Position numbers and translations under genes: made by a program. The notes below the pieces were generated by a model, which did no database searches, was not told the origin of the DNA, and worked only from the letters and a program-made list of their open reading frames with translations. Shown one piece after another: positions 23,741 through 33,581 of a DNA stretch of 64,000 bases (its first letter is position 1; each line of letters starts with the position of its first letter). Location of the stretch: assembly GCF_020531965.1 (NCBI RefSeq), contig NZ_JAJAWH010000016.1:62001-126000 (forward strand), read 5' to 3'. The DNA comes from Pseudorhizobium xiangyangii. Its GTDB lineage: Bacteria; Pseudomonadota; Alphaproteobacteria; Rhizobiales; Rhizobiaceae.

Positions 23741-25240
23741 ATGCCTCTCACATCCGGAACATTCGCCCGCTCATCGATCCTGATGTTGCTGATCGGCGGT
23801 ATCATACTTATTGGCATCGTGCTGTCATCGCTGTTCCAGGCGAGGATGACGCAATCCTATTTCGCGACCGTCGTAGAACTGCGCAATGCGCGATCCGCCT
23901 CGTCCGATATGTTTGCCCTGTTGCAGGCAGCCGAAACCGGCCAGCGCGGTTATCTCCTGACGCAGAACGAGAGCTTTCTGGAACCCTACCGGCGTGCCCT
24001 GACGGAAGTGGCGGACCGGATGGAGCAGCTGGAAGTTGCGCTTGAGGAGGAGCAGACGTTTGCGGGCTCTCTCCCGCGGCTCGGGCAGTTGATCGACGAA
24101 AAGCTGAAAGAGCTGACGCAGACCGTCGAGATGGCGCAGAACGGCGATGTTGCCGGTGCTATCGACGTTGTGCGAGCGGAATACGGCCGTCAGGTCATGG
24201 ACGAGGCGCGCGAGCTGTTGCGGAACCTCATTCGGTCACTGGATGCACGCCTGAATGCCGGCATTGAAGAGCTGAGCTCCGCGTCAAACGCCATGCAATG
24301 GTTTGTGATCGGCGGAGGCATCGTCATGATCGCGGTCGTCGTCGGCGCAATCCTCGTCGTTGCGCAGCATGTACGGGAACTCTCCCGTGCGCGCTTAATC
24401 GTGGAGGAGCTGAATTCGGGCCTCGAGGAACGTGTCGAAGAGCGCACGGAAGACCTGATGCAGGCAAACCGCGAGATTCAGCGGTATGCCTATATCGTGT
24501 CGCACGATCTGCGCGCTCCACTGGTGAACATCATGGGGTTCACCAGCGAACTCGATGCGACCCTGACCGCGATCCGGGCCTACGTGCTGGCCGAAGGTGC
24601 GACGTTGACGGAGCAGCAGGTTCAGGATGCACGCCTCGCTGTCGAGGAAGACCTTCCCGAGGCGATCTCCTTTATTCGCTCTTCGACCAAGAAGATGGAC
24701 GCTCTCATCAACGCGATCCTGAAGATATCGCGGGACGGTCGGCGGGAGCTGCGCCCCGAACCTGTCGACCTGGCCGAGTTGCTGGAACACACCGCGGCCA
24801 GCATATACCATCAGGTCGATGAAGCCGGCGGGGAGATCAGGATTGCGGTGGGCGGTGCGCGCGGCCTCGTGTCGGACCGCTTTTCGCTCGAGCAGATATT
24901 CGGCAATCTTTTCGACAATGCGGTCAAGTACCGTCACCCTGACCGTCCGCTCAGCCTAGCGATCCGTGCCATGCCAGCGCGGCGCAACGGGGTGCGCATT
25001 GAAGTTGAGGACAACGGAAGAGGCATTTCACCGGAAGACCACGAGCGGGTTTTCGAATTGTTCCGTAGGTCCGGAGTGCAGGACAAGGGCGGAGAGGGTA
25101 TAGGGCTGGCCCATGTTCGCTCGTTAGTGAGAAATTTAGGCGGGGAGATTACCGTGACATCGACCTTGGGTGGCGGATCGACATTCATCATCCGACTGCC
25201 TGCGGATTTGTCCCAGTATGTCAGGAGTAACAGGTCATGA
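23741..25240 (+). CDS. CHASE3-domain sensor histidine kinase
   Basis: 499 residues. Two membrane helices (about 12-32 and 187-208) bracket a periplasmic CHASE3-type helical sensor with the hallmark AAETGQRGYLLT (about 63-74). Then a coiled linker, HisKA with His255 in YIVSHDLRAPLVNI, and HATPase_c (NLFDNAVKY, VEDNGRGISPE, GGEGIGLAHVRSLV). Autophosphorylates and hands phosphate to a receiver, probably the single-domain regulator that overlaps it by 4 bp. First gene of a three-gene signalling operon right after the displaced ssrS end. Confidence 0.92.
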   Translation: MPLTSGTFARSSILMLLIGGIILIGIVLSSLFQARMTQSYFATVVELRNARSASSDMFALLQAAETGQRGYLLTQNESFLEPYRRALTEVADRMEQLEVALEEEQTFAGSLPRLGQLIDEKLKELTQTVEMAQNGDVAGAIDVVRAEYGRQVMDEARELLRNLIRSLDARLNAGIEELSSASNAMQWFVIGGGIVMIAVVVGAILVVAQHVRELSRARLIVEELNSGLEERVEERTEDLMQANREIQRYAYIVSHDLRAPLVNIMGFTSELDATLTAIRAYVLAEGATLTEQQVQDARLAVEEDLPEAISFIRSSTKKMDALINAILKISRDGRRELRPEPVDLAELLEHTAASIYHQVDEAGGEIRIAVGGARGLVSDRFSLEQIFGNLFDNAVKYRHPDRPLSLAIRAMPARRNGVRIEVEDNGRGISPEDHERVFELFRRSGVQDKGGEGIGLAHVRSLVRNLGGEITVTSTLGGGSTFIIRLPADLSQYVRSNRS

Positions 25241-25680
25241 AGGCAGCGGCCAAAGAAGTCACCATCGTCATGGTTGAAGATGACGAGGGTCACGCCCGCC
25301 TGATCGAAAAGAATGTTCGTCGTGCCGGCGTCAGCAACGAAATAATTCCCTTCGTCAACGGCAACGCAGCGCTGGATTATATCCTTGGCAGCGACCGGTC
25401 CGGTCTTGTGGCACAAGATCGTCATTTGCTAATACTTCTCGATCTCAACCTGCCGGACATGTCGGGCATTGACATCCTGGAAAAGGTGAAGTCCAACGCA
25501 CATGCGAAGCGGCTGCCGGTTGTCATCCTGACGACCACGGACGACGAGCGGGAAATCCAGCGTTGCTACGACCTTGGTGCGAACGTCTACATCACAAAGC
25601 CGGTCGACTATGACAGCTTCGCCCATGCCATCCGTCAGCTCGGTCTGTTTTTCTCAGTAATGCAAGTGCCGGGGCAATAA
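25237..25680 (+). CDS. Single-domain response regulator
   Basis: 147 residues, a stand-alone receiver: acidic pocket VEDDEG, phospho-acceptor Asp69 (LLDLNLPD), Thr/Lys switch residues in ILTTTDD and ITKPVDY. No output domain, so it likely relays phosphate or acts by protein contact, like the Rcp1-type regulators paired with CHASE3 and phytochrome kinases. Overlaps the kinase stop (ATGA). Confidence 0.93.
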   Translation: MKAAAKEVTIVMVEDDEGHARLIEKNVRRAGVSNEIIPFVNGNAALDYILGSDRSGLVAQDRHLLILLDLNLPDMSGIDILEKVKSNAHAKRLPVVILTTTDDEREIQRCYDLGANVYITKPVDYDSFAHAIRQLGLFFSVMQVPGQ

Positions 25681-25688
25681 CGGAACTG

Positions 25689-26735
25689 ATGCCGCAAACC
25701 GTACTCTATGTCGATGACGATCTCGCGCTGGCAAGGCTGGCGCAGAAATATCTGGGGCGTGCAGGCTTCGAGGTAGTCCATGTAACGGACTCCTCGTCGG
25801 CTTTGGCAGCGCTGGACAACTGCGTGCCCAGTGCACTGGTACTCGATCATTATCTGCGCGGGGAAACTGGCCTCGATATTTTGCGGACGCTGAAGGAACG
25901 GAACATCGCGCTTCCGGTCATCTACGTGACCGGTTCGAGCGAGGCGACGATCGCGATCGAAGCGCTGAAGAACGGCGCGTCCGACTACGTTATCAAGACG
26001 GTGGGAGAAGAGTTCTGGCCGCTGATGGAGAGTGCTCTTCGTCAGGCGATCGCCACCTCCGAGCTGTGGAAGGCCAAGGAGAAGGCGGATCAGGAGATCC
26101 GACTAGGCAAGGAGCGGGCGGAAGTGCTGCTTGCGGAGGTCAACCACCGCGTCGCCAACAGCCTTGCGCTCGTGGCAGCGCTGATCCGTCTGCAGGTCTC
26201 CAACAGCAAGAGTGACGAGGTCAAGGGTGCCCTCACGGAAACCCAGGCGCGCATAACGGCGATCGCCGGCATGCATCGCAGCCTCTATACCTCCGATGAT
26301 GTCCGTCATGTGGAAATGGACAAATATCTCGGGACGCTGGTTACCGAAGTCCAGAACTCCGTCAATATCGAGCGGCAGGGGCCGGTCATCCAGCTTCAGG
26401 CCGATTCTGTTTCGCTGACGTCCGATCGAGCCGTTTCCGTCGGCATGATCGTCACCGAATTGCTGACGAACGCGATCAAATATGCCTATCCCCCGGGCCA
26501 GGAGGGTGAAGTCAGGGTTCTTTTCAGGCGGCATGGGGACGACTGCGTGCTGCTGGCCGTTGAGGACGACGGGATCGGCTGGCGCGACGGCGAGGTCCCG
26601 AAGGGCACCGGACTGGGGAGCCGGATCGTCAAATCCATGGCGACGACCCTGGGGTCCGCGGTCCAGTATCAGCCGTGTTCTGTCGGAACGCGTGTCGAAC
26701 TGGTCGTCAACCTGGAGGCGGCAACGGCTTCCTGA
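25689..26735 (+). CDS. Receiver-HWE/HisKA_2 hybrid kinase
   Basis: 348 residues. N-terminal receiver with Asp53 (ALVLDHYLRGETG), then a short helix, then a HisKA_2/HWE-type dimerisation domain with His153 in LLAEVNHRVANSLALV and an ATPase domain (TELLTNAIKYAYPPGQ, VEDDGIGWRDG, GTGLGSRIV). This kinase class is enriched in alphaproteobacteria and includes regulators of the general stress response. The receiver could control its own kinase. Eight bp after the single-domain regulator. Confidence 0.92.
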   Translation: MPQTVLYVDDDLALARLAQKYLGRAGFEVVHVTDSSSALAALDNCVPSALVLDHYLRGETGLDILRTLKERNIALPVIYVTGSSEATIAIEALKNGASDYVIKTVGEEFWPLMESALRQAIATSELWKAKEKADQEIRLGKERAEVLLAEVNHRVANSLALVAALIRLQVSNSKSDEVKGALTETQARITAIAGMHRSLYTSDDVRHVEMDKYLGTLVTEVQNSVNIERQGPVIQLQADSVSLTSDRAVSVGMIVTELLTNAIKYAYPPGQEGEVRVLFRRHGDDCVLLAVEDDGIGWRDGEVPKGTGLGSRIVKSMATTLGSAVQYQPCSVGTRVELVVNLEAATAS

Positions 26736-26927
26736 CCGCCGAGCCATTGCAAATATGAAGTTAGGCCCCTATCATTTCCGCTTGGGTAAAGGCGCGTGGC
26801 CCCTCAAGCGTATCCCGACAAGGATGCGTGTCTGAGTCTCCAGGCTTTACGTGCCTGCGAGATCGCCAACGTAAGGCTTCAACCAATGATGCCTCTGCGT
26901 TCTCCGAGTTCCAACTGAGAGTTCCTC

Positions 26928-28217
26928 TTGTTAACTGAGATATTAATCGTCCTAGCCCTCACCGTTCTGAACGGCGTGTTGGCTATGTCTGAACTCGCTG
27001 TCGTATCCTCCCGCCCGGTTCGCCTCAAGCTCATGGCAGACCAGGGAAACCGGGGAGCCAGGATGGCCATGCAACTGGCCGAAGATCCGGGCCGCTTCCT
27101 GTCCTCAGTCCAGATCGGCATTACCCTTGTGGGTGTCCTGTCCGGTGCCTTTTCGGGCGCAACACTGGGCGCGCGCTTTGCCGGCTGGCTGAAATTGCAG
27201 GGTGTGCCGGACAACTGGTCGGATGCGCTCGGCGTTGTCACGGTCGTGATTGCCATCACCTATCTCTCTTTGATCGTCGGTGAACTCGTGCCGAAGCAGA
27301 TCGCGCTTCGTGCTCCAGAATCGGTTGCCGCACGCGTGGCGCCGGCCATGACATGGGTCGCCAGGATCGGCGCGCCGCTGGTGTGGCTGCTGGATATCTC
27401 CGGACGCTTCGTCCTCGGCCTGCTTGGCCAGAAGGGCGAGTCGGCAGATCGGATGACCGACGAGGAAATCCGTACCGTTCTTGCGGAAGCGCAGAGTGCA
27501 GGTGTCATCGAAAACGAGGAATCGGCGATGATCTCCGGCGTGATGCGGCTTGCAGACCGGGCAGCGCGCGGCCTCATGACACCGCGCCGCGATGTCGAGG
27601 TCATCGATATCGAGGACGACGCGGAAGAGATCCGCGAGCAGTTGCGGCTGACGCAGCGTTCGCGGCTTCCTGTTCGCAACGGGAGTTCCGACGAGATCCT
27701 CGGCGTGCTCTTCGTCAAGGATGCCTATGAATTCATGGCAACCGGCAAGGGCTTAGACATTCGCTCGCTCATGCGCGAAGCGACGGTGGTGTCGGATCTG
27801 ACGGGCGCCATGGACGTCATCCAGTCGCTCAGGCGCGCATCGTCGCACATGGTACTCGTCTATGACGAATACGGGCATTTCGAAGGGATCATCACCTCCG
27901 GTGACGTTCTCGAGGCGATCACCGGTGTCTTCCAGGAAGACGACGCGGAAGAGCCCGCCGTGACGGCCCGCGAGGATGGTTCGTTCCTCGTCGCCGGCTG
28001 GATGCCGATCGACGAATTCTCCCATCAGATGGGTTTCCGGGTTGATGGCCAGCCCGATTACGAGACAGTCGCGGGCTTCGTTCTTGACGAGTTGAAGCAT
28101 CTTCCCGAACTCGGGGAGCGTTTCGAGCGACAGGGCTGGTCCTTCGAAGTGATCGATCTGGACGGTCGCCGAATCGACAAGCTGCTGGTCTGCAGGACGG
28201 AAGGAAAGTCGGATTGA
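26928..28217 (+). CDS. CNNM/CorC-type membrane protein with CBS domains (hemolysin family)
   Basis: 429 residues. N-terminal CNNM membrane domain (ILIVLALTVLNGVLAMSELAV first helix; RFLSSVQIGITLVGVLSGAF), then two CBS domains (RGLMTPRRDVEVID; VVSDLTGAMDVIQSLRRAS) and a C-terminal transporter-associated domain (CorC_HlyC). Family members move or regulate Mg2+/Co2+. TTG start with GAGAG in front is the only one that keeps the first helix. Overlaps the next gene by 4 bp. Confidence 0.88.
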   Translation: MLTEILIVLALTVLNGVLAMSELAVVSSRPVRLKLMADQGNRGARMAMQLAEDPGRFLSSVQIGITLVGVLSGAFSGATLGARFAGWLKLQGVPDNWSDALGVVTVVIAITYLSLIVGELVPKQIALRAPESVAARVAPAMTWVARIGAPLVWLLDISGRFVLGLLGQKGESADRMTDEEIRTVLAEAQSAGVIENEESAMISGVMRLADRAARGLMTPRRDVEVIDIEDDAEEIREQLRLTQRSRLPVRNGSSDEILGVLFVKDAYEFMATGKGLDIRSLMREATVVSDLTGAMDVIQSLRRASSHMVLVYDEYGHFEGIITSGDVLEAITGVFQEDDAEEPAVTAREDGSFLVAGWMPIDEFSHQMGFRVDGQPDYETVAGFVLDELKHLPELGERFERQGWSFEVIDLDGRRIDKLLVCRTEGKSD

Positions 28218-28795
28218 TACCCGCGAGCCAGCTCAAGGCTGAGCTGCGAGCGGGTCGTCTTGCGGCGCGGGACGCCATTCCGACCGACGAACGGATCGAA
28301 AAGAGTCTCGCCATCGCCGGATATGGCGAAAATACCGTGGGCTTCGATCCCGGCACGGTGATTTCCGGGTTCCTGCCCATTCGGTCGGAGGTCGACCTCC
28401 GGCCGCTGATGGCGACGTTTCGGACCAGGGGAGCGCGCATATGCGTGCCGGTCATCCTCGACAAGGTAAGGATCGTCTTTCGGGAGCTCGTGCCCGGCGC
28501 CGAGCTGATCGATTGCGGTTTTGGCACCTCGGCTCCGGGGCCGGATGCCGCCGTTCTTGACCCGCAGGTGATGTTGGTGCCCATGGCGGCGTTCGATCTG
28601 GCCGGGCATCGGATCGGTTATGGTGGAGGCTATTACGACCGCGCCATCGCCCGTCTTCATGAAAAAGGGCTGGAGCCCAGGCTGATCGGGATTGCTTTCG
28701 ATTGCCAGGAAGTGGCATCAGTCCCCGCGGAACCCCATGACGTCCGGTTGCAGTCGCTGCTGACGGAAAGCGGGTTTCGGATCGTCGATACGTAG
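28214..28795 (+). CDS. ygfA: 5-formyltetrahydrofolate cyclo-ligase
   Basis: 193 residues. ATP-dependent conversion of 5-formyl-THF to 5,10-methenyl-THF in one-carbon metabolism. Motifs: basic N-terminal KAELRAGRLAARD, and the GYGGGYYDRAI loop with Arg and His partners typical of the fold. TTG start inside the stop of the upstream gene. In many bacteria this gene sits right after ssrS; here it lies beyond the signalling operon and the CNNM gene, on the same strand. Confidence 0.9.
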   Translation: MIPASQLKAELRAGRLAARDAIPTDERIEKSLAIAGYGENTVGFDPGTVISGFLPIRSEVDLRPLMATFRTRGARICVPVILDKVRIVFRELVPGAELIDCGFGTSAPGPDAAVLDPQVMLVPMAAFDLAGHRIGYGGGYYDRAIARLHEKGLEPRLIGIAFDCQEVASVPAEPHDVRLQSLLTESGFRIVDT

Positions 28796-28806
28796 ATTGG
28801 ATAGGC

Positions 28807-29631
28807 ATGCGACTTCTCTTCCTGGGTGATATGGTCGGAAAGACCGGACGAACGGCAGTCTGGGAAAAATTGCCGGGCCTGGTGTCCGACCTCCGGCTCG
28901 ACTTCGTCATCGTCAACGGCGAGAATGCAGCGGGCGGCTTTGGCATTACCGAGGACATATTCCTCGAAACGATCAATGCCGGTGCCGATGTGGTCACCAC
29001 CGGCAACCATGTCTGGGACCAGAAGGAGGCGGTCGGCTTTTCCGAGCGTCACGACCAGTTCCTGCGCCCGGCCAACTATCCCTCCGGAACACCCGGCCGC
29101 GGCTCCGGCATTTATTATGCGCGCAACGGCGCACGGGTACTCGTCGCAAACGTGATGGGCCGCGTCTTCATGCACCCGGAACTCGACGATCCCTTCAAGA
29201 GCGCCGAAGCCATCCTTGCGGCATGCCCGCTCAAGGAGCAGGCGGATGCGATTGTCTTCGACTTCCACGCGGAGGCAACCAGCGAGAAGCAGTGTTTCGG
29301 TCATTTCGTCGACGGACGGGCGAGCCTTGTCGTCGGCACCCACACGCATGTCCCGACTGCCGACTGCCAAATCCTCAACGGCGGGACCGGCTATATGTCG
29401 GATGCCGGCATGTGCGGTGACTACGACAGCTCGCTTGGCATGGAGAAGGAAGAGCCGTTGAACCGGTTCATCTCGAAGATGCCGAAGAGCCGTTTCGAGG
29501 CGGCGAGCGGTCCGGCGACCATCTGCGGGCTCGGGATCGAGATCTCCGACAGTTCGGGCCTAGCCGAGAAAATAGCGCCGCTCCGGATCGGGCCCCGTCT
29601 CGCCGAGACCGTGCCGTCGTTCTGGAACTGA
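28807..29631 (+). CDS. YmdB-type metallophosphoesterase (TIGR00282)
   Basis: 274 residues. Di-metal phosphoesterase motifs in order: FLGDMVG, NGENAAGG, TGNHVWDQKE, DFHAEATSEK and VGTHTHVPTADCQ. The family hydrolyses 2',3'-cyclic nucleotides; in Bacillus YmdB controls biofilm and motility. Twelve bp after ygfA, so probably the last gene of that operon. Confidence 0.92.
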   Translation: MRLLFLGDMVGKTGRTAVWEKLPGLVSDLRLDFVIVNGENAAGGFGITEDIFLETINAGADVVTTGNHVWDQKEAVGFSERHDQFLRPANYPSGTPGRGSGIYYARNGARVLVANVMGRVFMHPELDDPFKSAEAILAACPLKEQADAIVFDFHAEATSEKQCFGHFVDGRASLVVGTHTHVPTADCQILNGGTGYMSDAGMCGDYDSSLGMEKEEPLNRFISKMPKSRFEAASGPATICGLGIEISDSSGLAEKIAPLRIGPRLAETVPSFWN

Positions 29632-29740
29632 CACCCAGGTCCGGCAAATGACAGAAATGTGAGGTTTCCGAAGGGGAACCCGCTGGACCGTCCCTTGTGC
29701 TTGCCTCATCCTGCCGCCCTGCAACGGATCAGGGAGTGGC

Positions 29741-30592
29741 ATGATGCTGCGGACGGTCGTATTTGCTCTTTTCTGCATGACGGCATCAGTCCTCAAGGCG
29801 CAGGATGCGCCAATGACGGTCAGCCAGTGCCAGGCGATCGCGCAGGCAGTTCCCGGCGCGAGTTTTGCAAGTTTCTCCTCCGGCAGCACTCCTCTTCCAG
29901 TCGTACTTACGCAGGCTGACCCGAAATCAGCCCTTGCGGACAGGGAGACGGTGGACATCACTTATGTCGGTCATTCGACCTATTTTATCGAAACCCCGGG
30001 CGGCATCGGCATCGCGACCGACTACAGCGGCGTCTACAAGCCGTCGCGCGTCCCGGATGTCATCACGATGAACAGGGCACACTCGACCCACTATACATTC
30101 AATCCGGACCCGGACATCGATCAGGTGCTGCCGGGCTGGAGCGACGTGCCGGGCGAAAAGGCTCGGCACAACGTCGTGGTCGGGGATGCCTATATCCGCA
30201 ACGTCACCACCGACATACGGTCCTGGGGCGGCGGGTTCGAGGAGAACGGAAACTCGATCTTCATCTTCGAGGTGGCCGGTCTGTGTATCGGCCATCTGGG
30301 ACATCTGCACCATGAGCTTACCGAGGGCCATTATACCGAGATCGGCCGGCTCGACATCCTGATGGTGCCGGTGGATGGGGGTTTGACGATGGGCGCGGAC
30401 AGCATGAGCCGGGTCGTGGAACGGCTGAGGTCATCGCTGATCCTGCCGATGCACCAGCCATCCGGCCTCGACCGGTTCCTTGGCATGATGGGCGGAAAAT
30501 TTGCCGTGACCTATGCGAGGGAACCGACGCTGCGCATTTCGATGAGGACGCTGCCGAAACGCCCGACGATCATCGTTCCGCTGGGCATGTAA
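29741..30592 (+). CDS. Exported MBL-fold hydrolase
   Basis: 283 residues with a signal peptide (MMLRTVVFALFCMTASVLKA). The body resembles beta-lactamase-superfamily proteins: THYTFNPDPD in place of a strict HxHxDH, GHLGHLHHELT and VPVDGG further on. It likely binds metal in the periplasm; the substrate is unknown and the first metal motif is degenerate, so activity is uncertain. Confidence 0.7.
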   Translation: MMLRTVVFALFCMTASVLKAQDAPMTVSQCQAIAQAVPGASFASFSSGSTPLPVVLTQADPKSALADRETVDITYVGHSTYFIETPGGIGIATDYSGVYKPSRVPDVITMNRAHSTHYTFNPDPDIDQVLPGWSDVPGEKARHNVVVGDAYIRNVTTDIRSWGGGFEENGNSIFIFEVAGLCIGHLGHLHHELTEGHYTEIGRLDILMVPVDGGLTMGADSMSRVVERLRSSLILPMHQPSGLDRFLGMMGGKFAVTYAREPTLRISMRTLPKRPTIIVPLGM

Positions 30593-30694
30593 GCGCGGTT
30601 AGCGAAGGTATTAACGGTGAGAGCCGCTTGAATCCGAGCCCCTTCGAAACTATAACGCGCCCATTCCGCGAAATTAGACCTGATCAGGGGTGCC

Positions 30695-31441
30695 ATGGCT
30701 GGCCATTCACAGTTCAAAAACATCATGCATCGGAAGGGTCGCCAGGATGCGATCCGTTCCAAGATGTTCTCAAAGCTTGCGCGCGAGATAACCGTCGCTG
30801 CAAAGACGGGGCTGCCTGACCCCGACGCGAATTCCGCGTTGCGCCTGGCAATTCAAAACGCCAAGGCGCAGTCCATGCCCAAGGACAATATCGACCGGGC
30901 CATCAAGAAGGCCTCGGGCGCTGACGCAGAAAACTACGATGCGGTCCGCTACGAAGGCTACGGTCCGGGCGGCGTCGCTGTCATCGTCGAGGCGCTGACG
31001 GACAACCGCAACCGTACCGCGTCCTCCGTGCGCTCGACCTTCACCAAGGCCGGTGGCGCACTCGGCGAAACGGGCTCCGTTTCCTTCTCCTTCGACCATG
31101 TCGGCGAAATCACCTACAAGCTCTCGGTTGGCGACGCGGACGCGGTTATGGAAGCCGCCATCGAAGCGGGTGCCGATGACGTCGTGACCGACGAAGACGG
31201 CCACAGCATCATCTGCGCGTTCGAAAGCCTCGGTGAAGTCACCAAGGCGCTGGAAGCGAGCCTCGGCGAGGCCGAGACCGTCAAGACGGTCTGGAAGCCG
31301 CAGAATACCGTTCCGGTGGACGAGGAGAAGGCTCAGTCGCTGATGAAGCTCATCGACACGCTGGAAGACGATGACGACGTCCAGAACGTCTATTCGAACT
31401 TCGAAGTATCCGACGAAGTCATGGCCAAGCTCTCGGCCTGA
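30695..31441 (+). CDS. yebC: YebC/PmpR family translation/regulatory factor
   Basis: 248 residues, starting [19 protein letters not shown], with three domains as in YebC/TACO1. GGPGG-like loop [15 protein letters not shown] in domain 2. Family members were called transcriptional regulators; recent work shows relief of ribosome stalling at proline runs. It is usually linked to ruvC, and here ruvCAB lies 2.3 kb downstream, separated by two leftward genes. Confidence 0.94.
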   Translation: MAGHSQFKNIMHRKGRQDAIRSKMFSKLAREITVAAKTGLPDPDANSALRLAIQNAKAQSMPKDNIDRAIKKASGADAENYDAVRYEGYGPGGVAVIVEALTDNRNRTASSVRSTFTKAGGALGETGSVSFSFDHVGEITYKLSVGDADAVMEAAIEAGADDVVTDEDGHSIICAFESLGEVTKALEASLGEAETVKTVWKPQNTVPVDEEKAQSLMKLIDTLEDDDDVQNVYSNFEVSDEVMAKLSA

Positions 31442-31462
31442 TATAAAGTCTGGGAGAGGGCG

Positions 31463-32461
31463 CTACAGCGCCTTCTCCATCAGCGGCAGGGTGGCGAACA
31501 GTTCCACCGACTTCAGCCGTGCATCGATGTCGTGGATCGGCATCGAGACGATTAGTTCGTCAGCGCCGGTCTCGCGCAGGAAATCCGACAACCTGGCTTC
31601 GATGCTCGCCGGTGACCCGACCGCCGCATAGCGAAGCGTGTGCTCGACGTTCATCCGCTCCATGTCCGACCACATGCCGTCCATCGTCTCGACCGGACGG
31701 GGGAATTTGCCCCGCACGTTGCGGCGAAGGTTGATGAACTGCTGCTGAGCCGAGGTGAAGTGCCTTGCGGCCTCTTCGTCGGTGTCGGCTGCAACACCCA
31801 TGACGCCGACCATCACATAGGGCTTGTCGAGTACATCCGAAGGCTGGAAGCGCTCGCGATAGATGGCCAGCGCATCGATAAGCATGTCGGGCGCGAAGTG
31901 GGAAGCAAAGGCGTAGGGGAGCCCGAGAGCCGCAGCCAGATGGGCGCTGTAGAGGCTCGAACCGAGCAGCCACAGCGGCACGTTCGAGTTGGCACCGGGG
32001 ATAGCGAGGATCGGCTGGTCCTCGGCCGGCTGTCCCAGCAGGCGTTGAAGCTCGACGATATCATGCGGAAAATTCTCGGCACCTGCCTCCATATTGCGGC
32101 GAAGTGCCCGGGCCGTGCGCATGTCGGTGCCGGGCGCCCGGCCGAGTCCGAGGTCGATGCGGCCCGGGAATAGTGCCGCCAGTGTTCCGAACTGCTCGGC
32201 GATCACCAGTGGCGAGTGGTTCGGCAGCATAATTCCACCGGAGCCGACACGGATGCGGTTCGTCGCGGCAGCAACGTGACCAATCACCACCGAGGTTGCA
32301 GCACTTGCAATGCCCGGCATGCCGTGGTGTTCGGCGAGCCAAAGGCGATTAAAGCCGGAGGCCTCCGCCTGAATGGCCATGCGACGGGACTGGTCGAGCG
32401 CGTCACGAACCTCCAGCCCTTCGGGAACCGGCGAGAGATCAAGAATGGAAAAGGGAATCAT
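31463..32461 (-). CDS. LLM-class flavin-dependent oxidoreductase (YhbW-like)
   Basis: 332 residues with a luciferase-like TIM barrel: [19 protein letters not shown], the substrate/flavin region [26 protein letters not shown], and [15 protein letters not shown]. This is the MsnO8/YhbW branch of unknown substrate, using reduced FMN or F420-like cofactors. Convergent with yebC. Confidence 0.88.
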   Translation of the reverse strand: MIPFSILDLSPVPEGLEVRDALDQSRRMAIQAEASGFNRLWLAEHHGMPGIASAATSVVIGHVAAATNRIRVGSGGIMLPNHSPLVIAEQFGTLAALFPGRIDLGLGRAPGTDMRTARALRRNMEAGAENFPHDIVELQRLLGQPAEDQPILAIPGANSNVPLWLLGSSLYSAHLAAALGLPYAFASHFAPDMLIDALAIYRERFQPSDVLDKPYVMVGVMGVAADTDEEAARHFTSAQQQFINLRRNVRGKFPRPVETMDGMWSDMERMNVEHTLRYAAVGSPASIEARLSDFLRETGADELIVSMPIHDIDARLKSVELFATLPLMEKAL

Positions 32462-32483
32462 GGGGAAATCCTGAGGGGTATCG

Positions 32484-32520
32484 GGCGGATCGAATTACCC
32501 ATGTAGGCATTCGATCCGCC
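32484..32520. repeat. Perfect 12-bp inverted repeat
   Basis: GGCGGATCGAAT/ATTCGATCCGCC with a 13-nt loop, upstream of the LLM gene and downstream of the MCP-like gene. No U run. Confidence 0.6.
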
Positions 32521-32537
32521 AATACGAGAGCCAGGTG

Positions 32538-32559
32538 GACATCGCCGGGCGGCGATGTC
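32538..32559 (-). terminator. Terminator-like hairpin after the MCP-like gene
   Basis: Perfect 9-bp stem GACATCGCC/GGCGATGTC with a 4-nt loop, 8 bp beyond the stop codon. No U run, so termination is uncertain. Confidence 0.45.
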
Positions 32560-32567
32560 GTGTCGGA

Positions 32568-33581
32568 TCAGGTTTTCACCAGCCGCAGGTGCGAACGGGT
32601 GCCCGGCGGCGATGGGCTGGTCGGTGGGGTAAGGACCCTGACTGGCGTAAAGCGGCCCGCCTGCCGTTCGATTTCCGCCGCGGCCCGATCGATCGCATCG
32701 AGATGTGTTCCCGGCGACGTGTCGCCGGTTTCCACGTCCGTGTTTCTGCGAGTGGTCGATGCCAGGTCGGTGCGAAGGGCATTCAGAAAAGCTTCCTGCC
32801 GCTGCGATATTTCGCCAAGCGCCTGGACCTGGGAATCGGCTGCCTCGACATAGAGATCCAGCGCGTCGAATTCGCGACTTAGCTGATCTGCAGCTTCCGC
32901 TGCCGATACCGAAGATCCCAGAGCGTGGTCGGTTGCTTCGCTGATCGCCTCGACGGTCGAGCCGATCTGCTGGGTCAGGGTATGGAGGCTCTTGGCGTGA
33001 CCAAGTGCTTCCTGGCCCGGGTCACCCTCGTGCGCGGCATTGACGCCTCCGTTCAGGGCGATGAGCGATGCCTCCCGCAGCATCGACTTCGCATCCTCAA
33101 CCAGACCCTTCAACTGAGCCAGGGACTGGCAGGTTTGCTGCACGTCCTTGTTGACCTTGAAGGCCGCCAGCTTCGGTCGATCCAAGTCGAGGCGGGCATT
33201 ATGAAGAATTGTCGAAATGTGGTCGGCATGGGTGGATTGGGTGCGGCTGGCATCCGCTGCGCCGGCCAGGCCGGCGACGGTGCTGGCAACGACCAACGAC
33301 CGTTGCTCCTCGTCGTCCGCAATTTGCTTCAGTCCCTCCCGCAGGTCTGCGGATTCGGCGCGGAGCTCACGCGTGCGGCTGAGTATCCCGTCGATCGTCG
33401 TGCTGACCGATGCGAGGCCGCGGTTGAAATCCTTCCTCATGCCGTCGAGGGACCGGGGAAACGGTGCGTCCAGGTTCTGATGTATGTCGCCAGTGGCAAG
33501 TCTGCGAAGACTGCTGTCGAGAGCATCGGCCACGGCTCGAAGTTCCAGCAGTTCGCTTTCGAGTCTGTCTCGATCTCGCAT
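32568..33581 (-). CDS. Soluble MCP-like (degenerate chemotaxis signalling domain) protein
   Basis: About 337 residues, start chosen at MRDRDRLESELL where GAGGAGG precedes the ATG; the long upstream in-frame extension is only the shadow of ruvC. No membrane segment. Helical throughout, with a region like the MCP hairpin tip (SLIALNGGVNAAHEGDPGQE), but the conserved EAARAGE...GFAVVA core is eroded, so CheA/CheW docking is doubtful. It may act as a structural or stress sensor. C-terminal 40 residues are proline-rich and disordered. Confidence 0.7.
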   Translation of the reverse strand: MRDRDRLESELLELRAVADALDSSLRRLATGDIHQNLDAPFPRSLDGMRKDFNRGLASVSTTIDGILSRTRELRAESADLREGLKQIADDEEQRSLVVASTVAGLAGAADASRTQSTHADHISTILHNARLDLDRPKLAAFKVNKDVQQTCQSLAQLKGLVEDAKSMLREASLIALNGGVNAAHEGDPGQEALGHAKSLHTLTQQIGSTVEAISEATDHALGSSVSAAEAADQLSREFDALDLYVEAADSQVQALGEISQRQEAFLNALRTDLASTTRRNTDVETGDTSPGTHLDAIDRAAAEIERQAGRFTPVRVLTPPTSPSPPGTRSHLRLVKT

